This document shows positions 33,370-41,372 of a stretch of 64,000 nt of DNA, piece by piece. The notes beneath the pieces were generated by a model, which saw only the letters and a program-made list of their open reading frames with translations, had not been told where the DNA came from and did not search any database. Every line of letters starts with the position of its first letter. The stretch's first letter is position 1. Where the stretch lies: positions 3,744,001-3,808,000 of the forward strand of contig NZ_CP095376.1 of assembly GCF_023008405.1 (NCBI RefSeq), given 5' to 3'. The position numbers and the translations under genes are program-made. This DNA comes from Amycolatopsis sp. FBCC-B4732. GTDB lineage: Bacteria > Actinomycetota > Actinomycetes > Mycobacteriales > Pseudonocardiaceae.

Positions 33370-34289
33370 TGCGCACGGCCGAGAAAGTCATCATCACCAC
33401 CGCCATCACGGGCTCGGTGCACATCCCGTCGCAGAGCCCGCACCTGCCGCTGTCCGCCGACGAAGTCGCCGACGCGGCCCTGGAAGCCATCGAGGCCGGG
33501 TCGGCCATCGTGCACCTGCACGCCCGCGAGCCGGACGGGCGGCCGACACCCGATCCCGACGTGTTCGAGAAGATCGTCGGGCGGATCACCGCGGAGACCG
33601 ACGCCGTCGTCAACATCACCACCGGCGGCGCGTCGTCGATGACGATGGACGAGCGGCTCGCGGCGGCGCGGCGGCTGAAGCCGGAGCTCGCGTCGATGAA
33701 CATGGGGTCGATGAACTTCGTCTACTCCGGCATCGCGGACAAGGTGACGGAGTGGAAGCACGATTGGGAAAAGCCGTACGTGCTCAACACGTATTCGCAC
33801 CCGTTCGTGAACACCTTCGACCGGATCGAGGACACGCTGCGCACGCTCGGTGCGGCCGGCACGCGGTTCGAATACGAGTGCTACGACATCGGGCACCTGT
33901 ACTCGCTGGCGTACTTCGTGGAGCTGGGGCTGGCGAAGCCGCCGTTGCTGATCCAGGGCGTGTTCGGGGTGCTCGGCGGGATCGGCGCGGACCACGCGAA
34001 CCTGGAGCACATGGTCCGCATCGCCGACAAGCTCTTCGGCGACGACTACGCGTTTTCGGCGTTCGCGGCCGGGCGCGACCAGCTGGCGTTCGGCACGCAC
34101 AGCGCGTGGCTCGGCGGGCACGTGCGGGTCGGGCTGGAGGACAGCCTGTGGATCGGCAAGGGGAAGCTCGCCGCGAGCAACGCCGAGCAGGTCCGCAAGA
34201 TCCGCGCGGTGGTGACGGATCTCGGCAAACCGATCGCGACCCCGGCCGACGCCCGGGCGATGCTGGCACTGCGAGGAGGACGGGCATGA
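33369..34289 (+). CDS. beta-keto acid cleavage enzyme (BKACE, Kce-like)
   Basis: 306-residue DUF849/BKACE barrel. Zn-binding HLHARE (near residue 46), the strand VNITTGGASSMTMDERL, MNMGSMNFV, YECYDIGHLY and the C-terminal SAFAAGRDQLAF fit the family. BKACE enzymes condense a beta-keto acid with acetyl-CoA to give acetoacetate and a shorter CoA ester; the 3-keto-5-aminohexanoate enzyme of lysine fermentation is the type member. No lysine-fermentation genes are nearby, so another beta-keto acid produced by the adjacent SDR is more likely. Confidence 0.9.
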   Translation: MRTAEKVIITTAITGSVHIPSQSPHLPLSADEVADAALEAIEAGSAIVHLHAREPDGRPTPDPDVFEKIVGRITAETDAVVNITTGGASSMTMDERLAAARRLKPELASMNMGSMNFVYSGIADKVTEWKHDWEKPYVLNTYSHPFVNTFDRIEDTLRTLGAAGTRFEYECYDIGHLYSLAYFVELGLAKPPLLIQGVFGVLGGIGADHANLEHMVRIADKLFGDDYAFSAFAAGRDQLAFGTHSAWLGGHVRVGLEDSLWIGKGKLAASNAEQVRKIRAVVTDLGKPIATPADARAMLALRGGRA

Positions 34290-35026
34290 GCCTGCTGACC
34301 GGAAAAGTGGTCCTGGTCGTCGGAGCCAGTTCGGGCATCGGCGCGGACGCGGCACGCGTCTTCGCCGCGGACGGCGCTTCGGTGATGCTGGTGGCCCGCA
34401 CCGAGGAACCCTTGGCGAAGCTGGCCGCGGAACTGTCCGATCACGACGTCGCCTACACGACGGGCGACATCACGTCGGCGTCCAGTGTGGACGCGTTCGT
34501 GGCGGCGACGGTGTCCCGTTTCGGCCGCCTCGACGGCGCGTTCAACAACGCGGCGATGGGCGGCAGCGGCCGGCTCGACGCCGTTTCGGAGGAGGATTTC
34601 GACCGGATCATGGCGGTGAACGTGAAGGGCACGTGGCTGTGCCTGCGCGCCGAGGTCCGCGCGATGACGGGCCCCGGCTCGATCGTGAACGTGAGCAGCA
34701 TCGGCGGCCTGCGCGGAAGTTCTGGCATGGGCGCGTACCAGGCGACGAAGCACGCGGTGATCGGCCTGACCCGCACGGCGGCCCACGACTTCGGGCCGCT
34801 GGGCATCCGCGTCAACGTCCTGGCCCCGGGCCCCACGGAAACCCCGATGCTGGCCGAGCTGCGCCGCACGATCCCGGGCGGGGTGGAGGCCCGCATCGCG
34901 GCGACGCCGTTGCGCAAGGCGGGCACGGGCGAGGAAGTCGGCTCGACGGCGGCGTTCCTGCTGAGCGACCGTGCCAGCCACCTCACCGGGGTGGTCCTCC
35001 CGGTCGACGGCGGCTTCACGGCTTGA
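34286..35026 (+). CDS. SDR family oxidoreductase
   Basis: 246-residue classical short-chain dehydrogenase. The cofactor motif is VVGASSGIGADAARVF (TGxxxGxG-like), with FNNAAMGGSG, catalytic Ser in VNVSSIGG, YQATK (Tyr-x-x-x-Lys) and the C-terminal GVVLPVDGGFTA. It probably oxidises a hydroxy acid to the keto acid consumed by BKACE. ATG 34286 overlaps the BKACE TGA by 4 nt. It is last gene of the operon, followed by a strong bidirectional hairpin. Confidence 0.93.
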   Translation: MSLLTGKVVLVVGASSGIGADAARVFAADGASVMLVARTEEPLAKLAAELSDHDVAYTTGDITSASSVDAFVAATVSRFGRLDGAFNNAAMGGSGRLDAVSEEDFDRIMAVNVKGTWLCLRAEVRAMTGPGSIVNVSSIGGLRGSSGMGAYQATKHAVIGLTRTAAHDFGPLGIRVNVLAPGPTETPMLAELRRTIPGGVEARIAATPLRKAGTGEEVGSTAAFLLSDRASHLTGVVLPVDGGFTA

Positions 35027-35036
35027 CCCGTACGTC

Positions 35037-35084
35037 GTGAAGGCCACCGTGGGGAAGTTGTGCTTCCTCACGGTGGCCCTTCAC
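35037..35084. terminator. bidirectional terminator closing the catabolic operon
   Basis: Long stem: GTGAAGGCCACCGTG pairs with CACGGTGGCCCTTCAC (one bulge), continued by GGAAG/CTTCC around a short loop. It lies between convergent genes. Confidence 0.8.
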
Positions 35085-35089
35085 GAACG

Positions 35090-36259
35090 TCAGGCCAGGT
35101 CGGGGATCAGCTCTCCGATCAGCCGGATGCTCTTCAGCACCTTGTCGTGCGGGATGCCGCCGATCTGCTGCAAGCACATCATCCGGTCGATGCCCAGCTC
35201 CGCGTACGCGCGCAGCTTCTTGCGGCACGTCTCCGGGCTGCCGACGATCAGCGAGTCCTGCGCGCTCAGCACCTCGAAGACCTCGTCGTCGGCGACCTGC
35301 TCGCCCTGCAGGATGCGGGCGATCAGCAGGTTCGCCTCCGATGGGGTGTTCGCCGCCTCGCCGCGGAGGAAGTCGCCCGTCAGGCCGCCGCCGTCCGGGG
35401 ACGAGAGCAGCTGTTCGTTGCGGGCGTTGGCGCGGACGAACTCCGTTGCCGCCTCGAAGAACGTCAACGCCGTCACCGTGTACCAGGCGGCTGCCGCCGC
35501 GGCGCCGTTGCGCATCGCCTCCTCGTCGGTGTCCGCGCAGTGGACGAACGTGAAGAAGCCGACCTGGTTGTTGACGTACGCGCCGACCGGGTCCGTGCAC
35601 GCCTCGGCCGCCGCGCGGTAGAGGCCGATCAGGCGGCCCGCGCGCTCCAGCGACTCCCACATCGTCGTGCCCAGCACGCCCACCCCGCGCCGGCCCGCCT
35701 CCTCGAACGACGCCGGGCTCGCCGCCGCCTGCCAGAGCGGTGGGTGCGGCCGCTGCAGCGGCTTGGGCCCGATCGCCACGTCGTCGATCTGGTAGTCGTC
35801 GCTCCCGTAGGAGAACCGCTCGTCGGTCCACATCTTCGGCACCATCTCGAACGCCTGCTGCGTCTGGGCGCGCGCCTCGACCGGCTCGATGCCGAACAGC
35901 CGCCACTCCGGGATGGTCGAGCGGGTCAGGCCCAGCTCGACGCGGCCGCCGCTGAGGTGGTCGAGCGTCGCCGCGCGTTCGGTGACGCGGATCGGGTGGT
36001 TGAACCGGCCCGGCGCGAGCACGGCGGAGTGGCCGAGCCGGATCCGGCTGGTGCGCTGGGACAGCGCGGCCAGCATCAGCTCCGGCGCCGAGGAGAGGCT
36101 GAACTCCCCCGCGCCGTGGTGCTCGACCTGCCACCAGCAGCCGTAGCCGAGCTCGTCGGCGAGGACGGCCTGTTCGATCGCCTGGCGGAACCGCAGCTGC
36201 TCGTGCCCCTCCGGCCACGGGCGCGGGTTCTGGATCTCGTTGAACAGGTCGATCTGCAT
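35090..36259 (-). CDS. LLM class flavin-dependent monooxygenase (luciferase-like)
   Basis: 389-residue luciferase-family protein. MQIDLFNEIQNPRPWPEG, VLADELGYGCWWQVEHHGAG, RIRLGHSAVLAPGRFNHPIR, GRVELGLTRSTIPEWRLFGI and the flavin phosphate region VGVLGTTMWESL are typical of FMN-dependent LLM oxygenases. It is convergent with the catabolic operon beyond a terminator, so membership of that pathway is possible but not shown. Pathways of this kind often include more than one LLM enzyme. Confidence 0.88.
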   Translation of the reverse strand: MQIDLFNEIQNPRPWPEGHEQLRFRQAIEQAVLADELGYGCWWQVEHHGAGEFSLSSAPELMLAALSQRTSRIRLGHSAVLAPGRFNHPIRVTERAATLDHLSGGRVELGLTRSTIPEWRLFGIEPVEARAQTQQAFEMVPKMWTDERFSYGSDDYQIDDVAIGPKPLQRPHPPLWQAAASPASFEEAGRRGVGVLGTTMWESLERAGRLIGLYRAAAEACTDPVGAYVNNQVGFFTFVHCADTDEEAMRNGAAAAAAWYTVTALTFFEAATEFVRANARNEQLLSSPDGGGLTGDFLRGEAANTPSEANLLIARILQGEQVADDEVFEVLSAQDSLIVGSPETCRKKLRAYAELGIDRMMCLQQIGGIPHDKVLKSIRLIGELIPDLA

Positions 36260-36346
36260 CCACGGCCTCCGCTCGTCGGACTTACCGAGAAGTCAGTCCC
36301 CGAGAGCGACCACCCCGTTACGCAAGTCGCACGTTCGGCCGAACGA

Positions 36347-36772
36347 TCAGCCCGGCCCCAGGTCGGCCGACAGCCAGTGCTCCGGCCGCAGGAACACCGT
36401 GAGGTGCTCGCCCAGCTCCTTCCGCTCGTACGCCACGAACTCCTCGGCCGTGCCCGGCGGCAGGTACCGCGACGCCATTTCCAGCGACCGCTCGTCGGTG
36501 TCCGGCTCGGTCCGCGTCACCGGCCCTTCCACCGACACGTACCGAACCGTCGGCGACGTCCGCTGCGCCAGCAGGCTGAACCGGCCCGCGGCGAGGATCG
36601 CCCGCGTCTTGCGCGCGTCGGGCCCCGTGCGCACCCACAGCTCGCCACCCGGCGTGTACTGGTACCAGATGGGCACGACGAGCGGCGCCCGGTCGGGCCG
36701 CTCGACGACGGACAGCGCCCCGACGTGCGGTTGCGCCAAAAATTCTTCGCGTTCCTCCTTGGTCAGCACCAT
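36347..36772 (-). CDS. pyridoxamine 5'-phosphate oxidase-like (F420/FMN split-barrel) protein
   Basis: 141-residue split beta-barrel. LTKEEREEFLAQPHVGALSV, PLVVPIWYQYTPGGELWVRT and YVSVEGPVTRTEPDTDERSL follow the actinobacterial PPOX-class pattern. It binds FMN or F420H2 and probably acts as a small reductase. ATG 36772 has a GGAG too close upstream; GTG 36769 gives better spacing and changes only one residue. Monocistronic. Confidence 0.82.
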   Translation of the reverse strand: MVLTKEEREEFLAQPHVGALSVVERPDRAPLVVPIWYQYTPGGELWVRTGPDARKTRAILAAGRFSLLAQRTSPTVRYVSVEGPVTRTEPDTDERSLEMASRYLPPGTAEEFVAYERKELGEHLTVFLRPEHWLSADLGPG

Positions 36773-36876
36773 GCTCCGGAAGCTACCCGCGGGGTCCGAC
36801 AAAAACGGAGGCTGACGCGACGGGGTCCCACGGAAGAGGCGGTGACCATGGCCGTCCAGCCGAACGGGCCACGACC

Positions 36877-38283
36877 CACTACGCCACCCTCGTCGCCTGG
36901 ATCGGCTGTCACGCCGACTCGCACGAGCCGGCCGGCTGGTTCGGCGACGACATCGCCTTCCGCGCCGCCACCTACCGGGTGAACTGAACCGGCCTGGCTT
37001 TCCTGCGCCTGCTGGCCGGCCACGTCGGCCGGGACAAGGGGCCCGCTCGCCCGCGGTGTGCTGGCCGCCGTGTTCCTCGCCGACGTCCGCGGGCGGATGG
37101 CGGCGCTGATCCACTCCCACTGCACCTCCGCCGACCGGCTGGGCCTCGGTGACGCCGTCCGCGACGCGCCGGCCTGCACGTTCGAGCGCTGGGACGGCAG
37201 CGGCCCGCCCGCCGGCGCGCGCGGCGACCGGCTGCCGATCGAGATGCGCGTGGTGCACCTGCGCCGCGGCGGGCCGGACGCCGCCGTCGCCGTGGCCGAA
37301 GCACGCGCCGGCAGCCAGTTCCCCATCCGACCGAAAGCAGGCGGACACGGACCGCGGGCGATCCGCCCAAGGTAACGGTTTCCGCCGTGGCTGCCGTCGG
37401 ATGGGGAACCAACGGCACAGTCGACCCCGCCGTCGTCGCCGCGTTCACCGGCGCGGCACCGGAAATCCCCGACGGCGACGTCTGGTCTGCCGCCCTCGAC
37501 CAGGCCCCGGACCGCGACCGGACGTTCACCGGCCCGGAGCTGGGTGAACTGCTCACCGCGATCGGCGACTTCGCCGACCTCGAATGCCCGTTCGCCATCG
37601 GGCATTCGGCGGCGTGGCCGGCCTCGCCGCCGAAGCCGCCCGGCGCGCGGGACTGTCCGAAGCGGACACCCGGCTCGTCCGGCGGACCAGGCTCGTGCAC
37701 GACCTCGACCGGATGGGCGTGCCCAACAGCACCTGGGAAACCCGGCCCGCTGACGGAAGCCGAGCGCGAACATGTGCGGCTGCACCCCTACCTGACCGGC
37801 CGGATCCTGCGCCGCGTAAGGGGTCTGGCGGACGTCGCCGCCGTCGCCGCGGCGCACCACGAGCGGCTCGACGGCTCCGGCTACCCGCTCGACGCGAGCC
37901 GTGCGCGCGGCGCTGACGCCGTGCGCGCGGCGCTGACGCCGTGCGCGCGGCTGCTGGCCGCCGCCGAGATCCTCCGCCGGCACGCGCGCGAAGCCCGGCT
38001 GGACGCGCACGCCGTCGAAGCCGTGCCGCTCGCGGCCGGCCACCCCGCCCGGCGCCGGGCGGCCTTCCCCGCCGGGCCGACCGCGGGGGAAGCCGAAGTG
38101 CTGCGCCTGCTCGCCGGCGGCGGCTCGAACCGGGAGATCGCGCGGACGCTGTCGATCAGCGAGAAGACCGTGCGCAACCACGTCGAGCACAGCTACGCCA
38201 AGGCCGGCGTCACCAACCGCACCGGCGCCGGGCTCTTCGCCCTCGAACACGGCATCACGAGCGGGTTCCCCGCCGGAAGATGA
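36877..38283 (+). pseudogene. HD-GYP phosphohydrolase with LuxR helix-turn-helix, decayed
   Basis: Remnant of a regulator with tandem HD domains and a C-terminal LuxR domain. Pieces in order: ATLVAWIGCHADSHEPAGWF then an in-frame TGA (36985-36987); after a frameshift VLAAVFLADVRGRMAALIHS and [15 protein letters not shown]; later [12 protein letters not shown] and [13 protein letters not shown] (the HD-GYP signature); finally [20 protein letters not shown] and [15 protein letters not shown]. Single-base and two-base losses near 37605 and 37735 put 43 codons out of frame and then restore it. The first 70 or so residues are missing, and a 20-bp duplication lies at 37900-37939. A 298-codon frame survives from 37387 but is scrambled inside. 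Confidence 0.75.
37900..37950. repeat. 20-bp tandem duplication inside the HD-GYP pseudogene
   Basis: Two exact 20-bp units (37900-37919, 37920-37939; each starts CGTGCGCGCGG and ends CTGACGC) plus an 11-bp partial third. Confidence 0.85.
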
Positions 38284-38345
38284 GGCATCCGCCCCATGCG
38301 GCAGGCCGGCCCAAGCGAGGCTGACGGCGTCGGAAGGAGCGCGCC

Positions 38346-38640
38346 ATGCCCACCCGCGCCGTCATCAGCCTCACCACCGGACTCGAAGCCCCCGAAAAGG
38401 GAGGCGGTCCGGCTCGCCCTGGACGGCTTCGCGCAGGCCGTCGCGTGCGAAGGCTGTCCGCCGCTGGCCGACCTGGCCGAACGCTACGAAGCCGCGGGCG
38501 GCCGCTTCCTGGTCTGCCCGATCTGCTTCACCGCCCGCCACCTCGGCGACGACGGCCTCGTCGCCAACGCCGCGCTGGGCGGCACCGTACCGATGTGGGA
38601 GTGGATCGGCGATGAGCTCGTCACCACCTTCAGCTACTGA
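38346..38640 (+). pseudogene. DsrE family protein with internal deletion
   Basis: ATG 38346 encodes PTRAVISLTTGLEAPEK, the expected DsrE-like N-terminus. The frame then jumps near 38400 to EAVRLALDGFAQAVACEGCP, LLVCPICF-like FLVCPICFTARHLGDDG and GGTVPMWEWIGDELVTTFSY, so about 25 residues of the central strand region are deleted and the frame is shifted. The usual Cys residues of the second half remain. Same decay zone as the HD-GYP pseudogene. Confidence 0.65.
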
Positions 38641-38873
38641 AACCACGCCGGGCGAAGGGTTCGCCCAGCGCACTGGCCGCCGCGCTGCGCGGTGTCCTGG
38701 CCGCTCGCGTCGGCTTCGCGGCGCTGACCCCGGGCCGCCACTGGACGGCGTCCGATCCGGCGGAGATCGTCGCCGGCCGCGGGCACGTGGCCTACCGGCT
38801 GCGGGTGCACCGCGACGGCGAGATCGGCTGGCTGCGTGTCCTGTGCTCGGGTTACCGGCCGCTGCCCGGCTGA
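38641..38873 (+). other. coding-like fragment without a start
   Basis: One frame ending at TGA 38871-38873 has strong third-position GC and encodes SALAAALRGVLAARVGFAAL, HWTASDPAEIVAGRGHVAYR and IGWLRVLCSGYRPLPG, but has no ATG or GTG after its upstream stop. Probably the 3' end of a third decayed gene; the family is not recognised. The rest of 38641-38964 shows nothing else. Confidence 0.4.
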
Positions 38874-38964
38874 GATCCGGATCACGTGGGCGTGGCTCAC
38901 CGTGCCCACGGGGCCGCCGCCTGCCATCCTGTGCCGTCAGGAAGACAGGCGGACGGAGGCACCC

Positions 38965-39231
38965 GTGGGCGTCATCAGCTGGATCGTGCTCGGGCTCATC
39001 GCGGGGTTGATCGCGAAGGCCCTCATGCCGGGCAAGGACCCCGGCGGCTGCATCATCACGATCCTGCTCGGGATCGGCGGCGCCTTCGTCGGCGGCTGGG
39101 TCGGCAAGACCCTGTTCCACACCGACCTCGGCACCTTCTTCGACCTGCGCACCTGGGGCCTGGCGGTCCTGGGCGCGCTGATCATCCTGGTGATCTACCG
39201 GATGGCGTTCGGCCGGAGCCGCCGCGACTGA
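38965..39231 (+). CDS. GlsB/YeaQ/YmgE family membrane protein
   Basis: 88-residue, three-helix transglycosylase-associated protein. VISWIVLGLIAGLIAKALMP followed by GKDPGGCIITILLGIGGAFV and WGLAVLGALIILVIYRMAFG match the family. These are inner-membrane stress proteins of unknown biochemical role. GGACGGAGG precedes GTG 38965. It is convergent with the S1 protease gene, 3 bp away. Confidence 0.9.
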   Translation: MGVISWIVLGLIAGLIAKALMPGKDPGGCIITILLGIGGAFVGGWVGKTLFHTDLGTFFDLRTWGLAVLGALIILVIYRMAFGRSRRD

Positions 39232-39234
39232 CGC

Positions 39235-40320
39235 TCAGTTGAGGCTGACGCCGTACGCGCTCAGCGCCTCGCCGACCGGCTGGAAGTACGACGTCCCGCT
39301 GCCCTTGCCGGACGTGATGCCCAGGCCGACGCTGCCCGCGAACAGGCAGCCGCCCGAGTCGCCGGGGTTGACCAGCGCGTTGGTCTGGATCAGCTGGTAG
39401 ACCGAGCCTTCGGCGTAGTTCACGGTCACGTTCAGCCGCTGGACCGAGCCCGACGTCAGGTTCGTCGTGCTGCCGCTCTTGCTGATCCGCTGGCCGACGG
39501 TCGCGGTGCCGGCGGAGCTGATCCGCTGGGTGGAGCCGTTCCACAGGGTGACCGCGCCGGGCGCGCTGCCGCTCGTGTTGCGGATCAGGCCGTAGTCGTT
39601 GGTCGGGAAGCTCGACCCCTGCGACGGCCCGACGTTCCACTGCGACACCGCGCGGGTGCAGTGGCCGGCGTCGACGATGTAGTTCTGGCCGCCGCGGTTG
39701 GTGTTGAAGCCCACCGAGCAGCGCGTGCCGCCGCCGGTGATCGCTTCGCCGTTGTAGATGGCCGTGTGCATCTCGCCGGCGACCCGTTCCACCCGGACGC
39801 GGTCACCGAGCGAGCCGGCGGCCTTGAGCAGCGCGTCGGTGCCCTTGGCGGCGTCGGCGACGGTCAGCACGATCTGGTTGGTCTTCGGGTCGAGCCCGAT
39901 CGAGGTGTGCGCGACGGCGGGCAGCGCCTGCAGCGTGTCCTGCGCGCTGGTGAGAGCGGCGCTGGAGTGCTTGACCAGCTTGGCCTGCGCCCCGGCCGCG
40001 GTGACCTGGTCGGCGGCGGCCCGGTCGAGCACGTTGACGACCGGCTTCGCGGCGGCGTCGAGGTACCCGCCGGCGGCGCGGGCCCCCAGCGCGGCGGTGA
40101 CCTGCTGCACCGTGCCGACGCTCGCGGCCTGCGTGCGCAGGAGCGAGACGGCGGCGGACTCGCTGATCCCCGCTTCCGCGGCGAGGGACGCGACGGCGTC
40201 CCGCTGCACCGACGGCGAGTACCCGTCGATGGTGGTGGCGGTGGCGCTGACGGGCGAAAAGAACCCGATGGCCGCCGCGGCGGCGAGGAGGGTCGTGGCG
40301 GAGCGTGCGGTTCTGCGCAT
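39235..40320 (-). CDS. streptogrisin/alpha-lytic-like S1 family serine protease
   Basis: 361-residue secreted preproenzyme. Signal peptide about 1-28. The propeptide of about 150 residues contains the alpha-lytic prodomain (TNQIVLTVADAAKGTDALLK). The mature chymotrypsin-fold protease starts near EAITGGGTRCSVGFN. The catalytic triad is visible as DAGHC, NDYGLI and NPGDSGGCLF, with paired cysteines. The propeptide should act as folding chaperone and inhibitor. Start ATG 40320; monocistronic. Confidence 0.93.
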   Translation of the reverse strand: MRRTARSATTLLAAAAAIGFFSPVSATATTIDGYSPSVQRDAVASLAAEAGISESAAVSLLRTQAASVGTVQQVTAALGARAAGGYLDAAAKPVVNVLDRAAADQVTAAGAQAKLVKHSSAALTSAQDTLQALPAVAHTSIGLDPKTNQIVLTVADAAKGTDALLKAAGSLGDRVRVERVAGEMHTAIYNGEAITGGGTRCSVGFNTNRGGQNYIVDAGHCTRAVSQWNVGPSQGSSFPTNDYGLIRNTSGSAPGAVTLWNGSTQRISSAGTATVGQRISKSGSTTNLTSGSVQRLNVTVNYAEGSVYQLIQTNALVNPGDSGGCLFAGSVGLGITSGKGSGTSYFQPVGEALSAYGVSLN

Positions 40321-40661
40321 GCCGGGAGCTCACTTTCACGGGGAAAGCCGGCGAGGGGTGGCCACGCCGGCCACGGTGGGGGAACTGGTGAGCTCGAGGG
40401 TGCTGCGCGCGCCGCGAAGGGCGGTACCGACTTTCGTCGGACAGGACAAAAGATAGGTATCGGGCAAATCGCCTACGCAGTTTTCGCGGGCAGTAAGCCG
40501 GCCGGTGCGGTCGGTCACTGTGCGCGACTCGCGCGTACGAGTGGTTCCGCCGCCGGAGGGTCAGGGGGCGCGTACCGTTTCAAGAACGGACATGGCGCGC
40601 TCTCCTCCCCCTCGGGGCGCGCCCTGTCCGCCCCAGTGAGTAGGGGTGGGCGGGACAGTCG
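40321..40661. other. intergenic region upstream of the protease
   Basis: 341 bp. Holds the terminator of the ESX cassette, a 10-codon frame with a strong ribosome site (40561-40593, minus) and a short palindrome CCGAC-GAAA-GTCGG. A 60-codon minus frame (40336-40518) has poor codon bias and is not called. Confidence 0.5.
40588..40629 (-). terminator. terminator of the ESX-type cassette
   Basis: GGACATGGCGCGC pairs with GCGCGCCCTGTCC (one mismatch) around a 16-nt loop, 33 bp after the last gene of the minus-strand cassette. Confidence 0.65.
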
Positions 40662-41372
40662 CTACTGCGGCCGCCCCTCCCAATGCACCACACCCGGCGG
40701 TTCGACGAACTTCCGCAGGTGCTGCTCCTCGGTCCGCCCGTGCAGCGGGAACCGGAAGACCGACCCATCCGGCCACGTCAGCGTGTGCCGGCGGAAGTTC
40801 ACCGCCGGCAGCTCCGGCTGCCGGGCCTCCCACACGATCCGCGGCGGCGGCGCGTCCGCCGGCTCGACGTACGTCGACCCCGTATCCACCAACGCCAGGC
40901 ACGACGGCGAAAACGCCAGCCACGGCCCCCGCAACGACCGCAGCCGGTCGGCCAGGCCGAGAACCTGCGCGTTCGCCGGCCCGGTCACCCGCACGTCGCG
41001 CTGGAACACCCGGCCGGCCCCGCCGCCGTTGGCCAGCGAGAACACCGACACCACCGCGGTACCCACACCGCGCAGGACGCCGCGGAAGAACTGGCTCACC
41101 GGCTCCGAGCCCTCGACCGTCCCGTCCTGACGGCGGCCGGGTACCTCGAAGCCCACGTCGGGGTCGCCCAGGCGCAGCACGATCACCGGCTCGTGCCAGC
41201 GGTCGCGCACCAGGGCCTCCACGCGCTCGCGGAAGCCCGGGCGGACCTGGGCGTCGTCGGCCCACTGCTCGGCACGGGCGTTGAGCGCGGCCGCGCGGTC
41301 GGTCAGATGTCGAGGTCCTTCCGGGTCTCCTCCGGAGTCCGGTCCCCGCCGATCTCGCTCTTGTCGAACCAC
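40662..41372 (-). CDS. ESX-cassette protein of unknown function
   Basis: About 236 residues, last gene of the orphan ESX-type cassette. Not recognised as a named family. Features include ALNARAEQWADDAQVRPGFR, RDRWHEPVIVLRLGDPDVGF, a hydrophobic patch FFRGVLRGVGTAVVSVFSLA and a C-terminal region rich in Trp and aromatic residues. The start is uncertain: GTG 41372 implies a 70-nt overlap with the preceding gene, and the first codon after that gene's stop in this frame is CTG with GGAAGG upstream. Probably a cytosolic partner of the cassette. Confidence 0.6.
   Translation of the reverse strand: MVRQERDRRGPDSGGDPEGPRHLTDRAAALNARAEQWADDAQVRPGFRERVEALVRDRWHEPVIVLRLGDPDVGFEVPGRRQDGTVEGSEPVSQFFRGVLRGVGTAVVSVFSLANGGGAGRVFQRDVRVTGPANAQVLGLADRLRSLRGPWLAFSPSCLALVDTGSTYVEPADAPPPRIVWEARQPELPAVNFRRHTLTWPDGSVFRFPLHGRTEEQHLRKFVEPPGVVHWEGRPQ

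Noticed and set aside
26621..35026. assignment of the locus to lysine fermentation because of the BKACE gene
   Set aside because: The partner genes of that pathway (aminomutases, Kdd, Kal) are absent, and the organism type is aerobic.
40336..40518. 60-codon minus frame before the protease
   Set aside because: Poor third-position GC compared with neighbours, and it covers the likely promoter region.
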